A DNA stretch of 64,000 nucleotides from Thraustochytrium sp. TN22 (lineage: Eukaryota > Sar > Bigyra > Thraustochytrida > Thraustochytriidae): contig JABLUY010000084.1 of NCBI GenBank assembly GCA_013306675.1, forward strand, positions 1 through 64,000. The letters run 5' to 3'. The notes under the pieces were generated by a model. The model searched no databases, was not told the DNA's origin, and worked only from the letters and a program-made list of their open reading frames with translations. This document shows, in pieces, positions 57,960 through 64,000 of this stretch. How positions within the stretch are numbered: position 1 is the stretch's first letter; every line of letters begins with the position of its first letter. The position numbers and the translations under genes were made by a program.

Positions 57960-58313
57960 TCACACCGTTTGTCTTCCTGTCTCAGATGCTCTCCTGTTTG
58001 CGACCGCGCCAAAGATACTCAAGCCTAGAATGAGGCCGACGCAGTCCGCGGCAAAATCTCTGAGCGAGGCCCTGGGCCCGTCCAGGACCTCCTTGCCGGC
58101 GGCCACTGCGAGCGTGACGCTCGTGGAGACCTCAGGGCCCACGCCGGCAAGGACGCCCATGGCGAGCGCCAAGGCTGCACAGGCCGCAATGTGCTGCGCC
58201 TTGTCCGCGCGCAGCCAGAGGTCGGTCGCGTCCGCAACGAGCGCCGCATCCAGCGCCACCGCAGCGAGCGCCACCGCCGCTACGACGCGCACGCAGGCGC
58301 TGGTGGCCTCCAT
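57960..58313 (-). CDS. small VanZ/YfiM-like membrane protein
   Basis: 117 aa from the ATG at 58313. An N-terminal hydrophobic helix (VVAAVALAAVALDAALVA) is followed by DKAQHIAACAALALAMGV, TLAVAAGKEVLD and DFAADCVGLILGL. The DK-x2-H, GKE-x2-D and D-x-x-A-D-x-x-G order matches the small bacterial lipoprotein/membrane families of the YfiM/VanZ-like kind (DKxxHF ... KExxD ... D...N.xG). The role in eukaryotes is unknown. It is transcribed toward the convergent kinase gene. Confidence 0.55.
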   Translation of the reverse strand: MEATSACVRVVAAVALAAVALDAALVADATDLWLRADKAQHIAACAALALAMGVLAGVGPEVSTSVTLAVAAGKEVLDGPRASLRDFAADCVGLILGLSIFGAVANRRASETGRQTV

Positions 58314-58408
58314 CGCGTTGGAGATTTTCGTCCAAAGATCGTGTCTTTCTCACACCGGCACAAGATAGGTGGAACAAGATGGCAAAATTCATCATCCGCC
58401 GAGGTTCA

Positions 58409-59562
58409 GGAGGCAGAGCTGGGCGCCGAAGAGGCGGCGCGCGTCGGCGTCACAGAGCGCGAAGGCACACAGGTCCCCATTGTTGAGCTCGAGGAGGTTG
58501 TGAAGTCAATTGTGGCCGTTCTCCGCGAGCTGTTCGACGAGGAGATGCCGCACGTTGGCGGCGCGGAGCGTGGACAGGTCCTCGTCGTCGAGCTCAAGGA
58601 GGTGATCGCGCAGGTCGTCGACGGCGCAGAACCGCTGCGCGCAGGCCGCTGGGCGTGAGTCCTGCAGGATGCGGTTGACGAGAGGGAGAGCGAGCGCGTC
58701 CCAGGAGAGGAAGCGCGCGAACAGGTACGGCAAGAAGCGTTCGCGTGCCGAGGAGCGTGTTGGCGACCTCGATTCAGGAGGCAGAGCTGGGCGCCGAAGA
58801 GGCGGCGCGCGTCGGCGTCACAGAGCGCGAAGGCACACAGGTCCCCATTGTTGAGCTCGAGGAGGTTGTGAAGTCAATTGTGGCCGTTCTCCGCGAGCTG
58901 TTCGACGAGGAGATGCCGCACGTTGGCGGCGCGGAGCGTGGACAGGTCCTCGTCGTCGAGCTCAAGGAGGTGATCGCGCAGGTCGTCGACGGCGCAGAAC
59001 CGCTGCGCGCAGGCCGCTAGGCGTGAGTCCTGCAGGATGTGGTTGACGAGAGGGAGAGCGAGCTCGTCCCAGGAGAGGAAGCGCGAAAACAGGTACGGCA
59101 AGAAGCGTTCGCGTGCCGAGGCGTCGAGGAGGAGCGCGTTGGCGACCTCGATTCAGGAGGCAGAGCTGGGCGCAGAGGAGGCGGCGTGCGTTGGCATCAC
59201 GGAGCGCAAGGCACATTGTTGGACAGGTGAAGCCCGTGGAGGTTGTGTGACGTCAATTCTGGCCATTCTCCGCGAGATCCAGAATGCCGAGCTGTTCGCC
59301 GAGGAGATGCCGCACGTTGGCGGCGCGGAGCGCAAAGGTAATATTGGACAGGTCCTCGTCGTCGAGCTCAAGGAGGTGATCGCGCAGGTCGTCAACGGCG
59401 CAGAGGCGCTGCGCGCAGGCCGCCAGGCGTGAGTCCTGCAGAATGTGGTTGACGAGCGGGAGAGCGAGCGCGTCCCATGAGAGGAAGCGCGCGAACTGTG
59501 CGAGGTACGGCAAGAAGCGTTCGCGTGCCGAGGCGTCGAGGAGGAGCGTGTTTGCGACCTCG
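58409..59562. repeat. three tandem copies of the 3' part of the neighbouring gene
   Basis: Units start at 58,409, 58,777 and 59,156 with ggaggcagagctgggcgc, giving lengths of 368, 379 and about 407 bp. The last merges into the 3' end of the gene at 59.25-61.1 kb. The first two units are nearly identical; the third has small insertions. On the minus strand each has an ORF starting MPYLF(A/S)RFLSWD or its equivalent and running through DDLRDHLLELDDEDLS. Within each unit a ~32-residue leucine-rich motif appears twice (LRDHLLELDDEDL... and LHNLLELNNGDLC...), so the copies may be extra repeats or alternative 3' ends. Confidence 0.8.
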
Positions 59563-61109
59563 AAGGCGGTCCTGCCATTGACGCGCACGCTAGCAAAGTC
59601 TGCGTAATAACTCGTGGAGCTCAGGCGGTCCGGCCAACGGAAAGTTGTGGGCGCGGCCCAGTAGGCGAGCACGATGGGGATGAAGGAATCGGAGGCGAGA
59701 AAGTCGGGCGCGGCCTTGTTCTCGTCGTTCATGAAGGGCTCTCGGTCCGCGATGGTGCCCAAGAGCGCGAGGAGTACGGCACGGTAAACGTTGGAACCGT
59801 GGGGTTGGACGTCACCCGCTTCGACGCCGCGGTACATGTAGGTGTAGTAGTGCTCTGCTGGAACGAGGAAGGTGCGCTTGAAGGCGAGCGTCTTGGCCTC
59901 GGAAATCTTGTCGAGCAGTGCGTTGCGCAGAACGTCGAGGTCCGAGGGCGGCTGGGTCGCGCCGGCTCCGCCTGCGGTGTCGTTGTCGCCGTCGACGAGG
60001 TTGCAAGCGTACGCTGTGACTTCTGCGAAGCACTGGACGCGGCGCGCGGAGCACTGCTCGGAGGAGAAGGTGACGACGTTGACGAGCTGCGCCGCTTGGG
60101 TCTGATCTGCGCGCTCGGCGTAGAGGCGAATGGCATTGACGAAGACGGGCATGCGCCAGCCGAGGTCGCCCTCGAAGGCGCGCAGCCAGTGCTGCAGCCC
60201 CGCAAGCAGCTCCCTGGACTTGTGAGTGAAGACGAAGCTGGCCGCGGCCCGCTCCACCTTGCCGACGATGGTGCTGGTCGGGTCGTGTGCGAGCCAGCGC
60301 CGATGCACGCAGCACTCGGCGAGCACCTGCGAGGCCTCCTCGACGAGCGCGCGCTCCGGGTCACTCCACGTCTGGACTGCGATGCGCTGGAGCGCGGTGC
60401 CAGAGGGCGCCAGGCGCGGGCGGAAGGCACCCGTGTCGGTAAGTTGTGGGCCGGGCGCACCGCCCTCATCTTCTAGCGAAAGCAGGAGCATCGTGCCGGT
60501 GTCCTGGAGGAGGACATCCTCCGGGGCGTCGAGCATGACGAGAGTAAGGTTCTGGTCCCAGCCGCCGCCCAGGTTATTGGTGACGACAAGCTCGAAGTCG
60601 CCGCTGCCCTGGCCAGCGGCGTCGCTGCGGCGGGCCTGCACGTCATACGACCCGCTAGGACCCTCGGCCCCGGACAGGTAGTAGAACCTGGCCGGGTCGA
60701 GCGCAAACGGCAGCCTCAGCACCTTCACCGCTTGCGCGCTCGTGCCGACGGCGACCTGGCGCTGCTGCACGCACGCGAGGTCGTCCACTCGCGTCACGTG
60801 CATGCCGGACATTTGCTGTGGTTCCCGGTTGCTCAAGAAAACCATAAGGTGCTGGCCCCAGCCGTGCGACGCGTCGGTGCGCCAAGTGAGCAGCACAAGC
60901 TTGCCGGCGATCTTGAGCAGACGGAACTTGAAGGTATCCCAAGCCACCGCCCGGTACACCGCCCAGAGCTCGTTTTGGCCGGCCAGGCCGCTTGGCGCCG
61001 GCACGACCTTGGCACGTGGCGTTGTGGTGTCGCCAATGCCGATGCTGCCCACCTCCACCGTCCAGCTAGAGCTCGACCCGCGCAGGCCGAGCCGGCGCGC
61101 GAGCATCAT
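59253..61109 (-). CDS. large uncharacterised protein
   Basis: 618 aa from the ATG at 61109. Beta-rich N-terminal half with VEVGSIGIGD, LLTWRTDASHGWGQHLMVFL and GGGWDQNLTLVMLD; the two GWGQ/GWDQ segments suggest an internal repeat. Residues ~240-480 are helical. The C-terminal ~90 residues are the leucine-rich segment duplicated downstream. No catalytic motif or family is recognised. The 3' end is uncertain because of the tandem copies: the annotated stop may be one of several ends. Confidence 0.6.
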   Translation of the reverse strand: MMLARRLGLRGSSSSWTVEVGSIGIGDTTTPRAKVVPAPSGLAGQNELWAVYRAVAWDTFKFRLLKIAGKLVLLTWRTDASHGWGQHLMVFLSNREPQQMSGMHVTRVDDLACVQQRQVAVGTSAQAVKVLRLPFALDPARFYYLSGAEGPSGSYDVQARRSDAAGQGSGDFELVVTNNLGGGWDQNLTLVMLDAPEDVLLQDTGTMLLLSLEDEGGAPGPQLTDTGAFRPRLAPSGTALQRIAVQTWSDPERALVEEASQVLAECCVHRRWLAHDPTSTIVGKVERAAASFVFTHKSRELLAGLQHWLRAFEGDLGWRMPVFVNAIRLYAERADQTQAAQLVNVVTFSSEQCSARRVQCFAEVTAYACNLVDGDNDTAGGAGATQPPSDLDVLRNALLDKISEAKTLAFKRTFLVPAEHYYTYMYRGVEAGDVQPHGSNVYRAVLLALLGTIADREPFMNDENKAAPDFLASDSFIPIVLAYWAAPTTFRWPDRLSSTSYYADFASVRVNGRTAFEVANTLLLDASARERFLPYLAQFARFLSWDALALPLVNHILQDSRLAACAQRLCAVDDLRDHLLELDDEDLSNITFALRAANVRHLLGEQLGILDLAENGQN

Positions 61110-61657
61110 CGTCGGCCTCGCCGCCGTGGCGCCTGCGCAGCGGCTGCAGCCCGCTCTGGCGGCGCTCCCCCCTCTCCCCCTCTCGGGTCAGGCCTCTGTT
61201 GTCGAATGGGTTCTGCAGTGGTACCCCACCCTGACCACCTCTACATGGTGACGTGGAGGAGGAGAAGAACGACAGGATGGCGCCCAACACACACTCACAC
61301 ACAAAAAGAGGCCTGACAGAGCCAGGACGACGACTCGGAAATGGACGAGGACGAGGACGAGGCTGAGAAGGAGAAGTGCTGTGTAGAGACCCGGCCGGAG
61401 GGTGAGAAGGAGAAGTGCAACGAGAGCGAGCTGACTGACAGTGAACTTGACTGACTGACCGCTCGAGGACGAGTTGTGGCGGAGAACGAGAAATTCCGAA
61501 ACCAAGGCGAGGGAACGTGACGCGGAAGAGCCACGCAAACAAAACGAGCCACGCAGACCTGAGTCGAAGCCAAAGCAGCTGTGTTGGGTGGGCAAAATTA
61601 CTTAGTTCTGTGAGCGGAGGGTTGTGCAGTTGATCAATCCTGGTGACTGTGACATGT
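61110..61657. other. 548-bp intergenic region
   Basis: Lies between the start of the 618-aa gene and the end of the bZIP gene. It has cacacac and gaggacgag simple runs at 61,285-61,360 and mixed DNA otherwise. No gene or structured RNA was seen. Confidence 0.4.
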
Positions 61658-64000
61658 TCAATGACCACTGCCGGGGTAGCCGGCGCCGCCAGCGCTGCCG
61701 CCGTAGCGCTCGGAACCAAGGAAGCGGTCCTCGAGTGAGCCGGAGGGCTGCTCTGAGGAAGTGGATGTCTGAAAGTTGTACTGGGAGGCGTAGCCTGCAT
61801 GCGGCTGCTGGTAGTCGCTGCTGTTGCGGGCCATGTGGCCGAAGGGGCCGGAGACCATGTTGACCGAGGGCGCAGAGTAGGCGGCGGCGGCGGAGATGGC
61901 TGCCGCAGAGCTGCGCAGACTGGAGTCGTTGCCGGAGAGCAGACCGTGGAGGGAGAGAGAGGAGGGCATGGCGCCCGTGGCGGCGGCATACATCTCGAGC
62001 GGCGACTGCGCGCTGGTTTGCATGTGGCTGTGCTGCGGCGTCGCGGCGGCCATGTACGAGGGCGGCGAGGGGCCATTGGCACCGTTGCTGCCGTGTTGGC
62101 CGCTAGCATAGGGCCAAAGCGAGGACGGGATGACCTGCGGCGGCGAATTGTGGTGAGCGTGCTGCGACGACGATGACGAGGATGCTGAGGAGGAGGACGC
62201 TGAGGCGGCGGCGGCCGCTGCGGCGGCCGCGGCAGCCGTCGGGTTCTGCGAGAAGAAGCTGAGGTGGGACGGGTGCGCAGACGAGGGCTGCGGCATGTGC
62301 GAGGGCCTGAAGGAGGCGGAAGGCGGCGAGGTGGTGGCGCCGCCAGAGGAGGAAGCGACGGGGGAGACCGAGGGCGCCGCGGAGGACGTGGATGGCGCGG
62401 CGGGAGGCTTGGTGAGCAGGCCGTGCTTCATGTGCGCTGTAATGTTGGCGACAAAGTCGGCATTGTAGTTGCCGTGGCTGTCGACGCGGGGCAAGGAGCT
62501 GCCGCGGAAGCCCTGGAAGGTGCGGTCGCCGACCGGGTAAGACATGACGACGACAACGTTACAGGAGCCGGACGACTCGGAGCTGGGCCAGACGACACTG
62601 CCGACGGAATAGGGCGCCTCAAGGCGGGCGCGCGGGGACTGCGGCGCGGCGAGCGAGTCGAATCGCGCCTTTTGCAGGTCCTCCGGATTGGTGACGGAGC
62701 GCACGGAGACGTAGGCCTGGCAGGGCCGGTCGTCGTCGTTGGCGAAGCCGGGCATGATGGCGCGCGGGAAGATGTCGACGACCTTGGTGACGGCAGTGTT
62801 GATCAGCTCGACTTGGTTGGCGCCGCGCTGGCGCAGGAAGCGGAACTTCTCGCCAGAGGCGGCATTATTGAGGGCCTCGTCGACCTCCGGCGGCGTAATG
62901 TCATCGACGCGCAGGGTCTCTGTTGTGCAGTGGGCGCGCGCGACGTAAGAAGGGTCGGAGAGCAGCGCAGAGAGGCGCATGCCCATGTCGTTGAAGTTGA
63001 CAGGCATGTTCCGCAGCTCGAGGCGCATGTTGAGGCGCGTAGCGGAGGCCGGCGGCGCGTTGGCCGGGAGCACCTCGTACCTGGATGCGATCTGGAAGGG
63101 GCCGACCTCGATGTTCTGGCCCTGGCGCCAGTTGAGCACGCGACCGGCGTCGGGCGGCACGCCGCTCATGTAGGCGAGACCGAGCGCCTGGGCGACGCTC
63201 GAGTCCATCCCCTGGCGGAAGGCGTTGGCGCGCTCGTTGCGCGAGGGGGCGGGCGCCGCGGCGGACTGGCTGCCGACCGCGAAGCGCGAGACGAAGTTGT
63301 TGTAGCGGCCGGTCTCGGCGCGGTATAGCTCGTTCTCGGTGGCAAGGTCGACGTTGCCGTCGCCACGCAGCTCCTGCACGCGCATCTTGAGCATCCGCAC
63401 GCGCTCGAGCAGTTCGTCGCGCTCCTGCTCGAGCTCCTCGTTGCGGCGCTTGAGGGTCTCGGTCTCACGCTTGCGCTTCTCGCGGAAACGCTTGCAGGCG
63501 ATGGCATTGCGGGACTTGGCGCTCAGGCCGCCTTCGCCGTTGTCGTTCTCGTTGCCGTCGCTGCCGTTGGAAGCGTACCGGCGCGGCTCCTCGAAGCCGG
63601 CCTCCACGGGCGTCTGCAGAACGATACCGCCGGCCTGGCCCTGGCTGTGCCTGCGCAGGCTGGCCATGGCGCTCGTCAGGGACGCGGCCTCGGCGGATGC
63701 CTCGGGCCCTAGCGATGACGGCGCTTGCACCGGCGAGAGCGCGCCGTTCTTGTTGCTGCTGTTGCTGCTCCCGCCGCCGTACGAGGGCGCGAAGCTAGCG
63801 GCTGCGGCTGCGGCGGCCGCGGCCTGGTCGCGGTAGAACTGTTGTTGTTGCTGGTGGTGATAGTGCAGGCTATGCTGCTGCTGCTGCTGCTGCTGCTGTT
63901 GCTGCTGCGAGCTGCCCGAGGCGTCCCTGGAGCCCTCGCGTTTCATAGGCTCGCGTGGCGAGCCCTGGCTCGAGCTCGCGGACTTCGTCTCCTCGTCCAC
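61658..64000 (-). CDS. bZIP transcription factor, 5' end outside the window
   Basis: About 780 codons are visible; the first codon at the edge is GTG, so the gene continues beyond 64,000. A polyQ/His tract and a poly-Ala tract lie near visible residues 32-69. The basic region is at ~163-180 (SRNAIACKRFREKRKRE, with N-x7-R), followed by a leucine-zipper helix to ~213. A conserved-looking domain of about 300 residues follows (MRLELRNMPVNFNDMG; VVWPSSESSGSCNVVVVMSY), which I cannot name. The C-terminal third is Ser/Ala-rich and disordered, fitting an activation region. It is a nuclear DNA-binding regulator by family. Confidence 0.82.
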   Translation of the reverse strand: MDEETKSASSSQGSPREPMKREGSRDASGSSQQQQQQQQQQQHSLHYHHQQQQQFYRDQAAAAAAAAASFAPSYGGGSSNSSNKNGALSPVQAPSSLGPEASAEAASLTSAMASLRRHSQGQAGGIVLQTPVEAGFEEPRRYASNGSDGNENDNGEGGLSAKSRNAIACKRFREKRKRETETLKRRNEELEQERDELLERVRMLKMRVQELRGDGNVDLATENELYRAETGRYNNFVSRFAVGSQSAAAPAPSRNERANAFRQGMDSSVAQALGLAYMSGVPPDAGRVLNWRQGQNIEVGPFQIASRYEVLPANAPPASATRLNMRLELRNMPVNFNDMGMRLSALLSDPSYVARAHCTTETLRVDDITPPEVDEALNNAASGEKFRFLRQRGANQVELINTAVTKVVDIFPRAIMPGFANDDDRPCQAYVSVRSVTNPEDLQKARFDSLAAPQSPRARLEAPYSVGSVVWPSSESSGSCNVVVVMSYPVGDRTFQGFRGSSLPRVDSHGNYNADFVANITAHMKHGLLTKPPAAPSTSSAAPSVSPVASSSGGATTSPPSASFRPSHMPQPSSAHPSHLSFFSQNPTAAAAAAAAAAASASSSSASSSSSSQHAHHNSPPQVIPSSLWPYASGQHGSNGANGPSPPSYMAAATPQHSHMQTSAQSPLEMYAAATGAMPSSLSLHGLLSGNDSSLRSSAAAISAAAAYSAPSVNMVSGPFGHMARNSSDYQQPHAGYASQYNFQTSTSSEQPSGSLEDRFLGSERYGGSAGGAGYPGSGH

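Overview
The window is a stretch of very GC-rich protist nuclear DNA. Eukaryotic host genes (calponin/transgelin-like protein, APC4, CAP-Gly/WD40 protein, DYRK-like kinase, bZIP factor, acetyl-CoA acetyltransferase, tRNA-Asn with a Pol III T-run) lie on both sides of a virus-derived block of about 39 kb. Genes are compact and look intronless. This style, together with a herpes/mirus-type terminase in a chromosome, suggests a thraustochytrid (labyrinthulomycete). That is an inference, not a proof.

Layout. 1-9.64 kb is the left host flank: calponin-like gene, an unrecognised 600-aa protein, APC4 divergent from a CAP-Gly/WD40 gene, tRNA-Asn and a small single-span membrane protein. About 9.7-48.92 kb is the virus-like fossil. 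49.03-64 kb is the right host flank: thiolase, a polyQ protein with a transposase-like zinc finger, a 188-aa protein, a divergent pair of ShK-like Cys-rich proteins, a DYRK-like kinase, a small VanZ/YfiM-like membrane protein, a large unrecognised gene whose 3' part is tandemly repeated, and a bZIP factor running off the window edge.

The fossil. Its best marker is a terminase large subunit (39.2-40.9 kb) with both ATPase and nuclease signatures, of the kind used by herpesviruses, tailed phages and mirusviruses. Around it are candidate virion proteins (13.2, 27.1, 28.2, 30.5, 33.6 kb), a coiled-coil protein, several multi-pass membrane proteins (one heliorhodopsin-like), secreted glycoproteins with PT-rich stalks, zinc-finger proteins and a PrimPol-type zinc finger. 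Accessory genes look host-directed: an ATG8/LC3-like ubiquitin-fold protein ending at the conjugation glycine, a nuclease-plus-kinase protein resembling Crinkler-type effectors (two copies), a RING-like protein, and TPR-like and armadillo-like proteins. Most frames are open and only a handful of genes are visibly broken, so the insertion looks fairly young. No DNA polymerase, integrase or protein-primed replication gene is visible, so this is a partial genome.

Structure of the fossil. A module of kinase gene plus glycoproteins occurs twice in direct orientation (17.3-21.05 and 44.8-48.92 kb), and the right copy ends abruptly at the host junction. A 3.6-kb segment with three virion-type genes lies between inverted repeats (25.89-26.03 and 29.62-29.77 kb). 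A hairpin-bearing repeat family clusters outside those arms and recurs at 33 kb. A YqaJ/zinc-finger DNA-transposon relic sits near the left end, and a 523-bp insert with a 6-bp target duplication interrupts the second glycoprotein copy.
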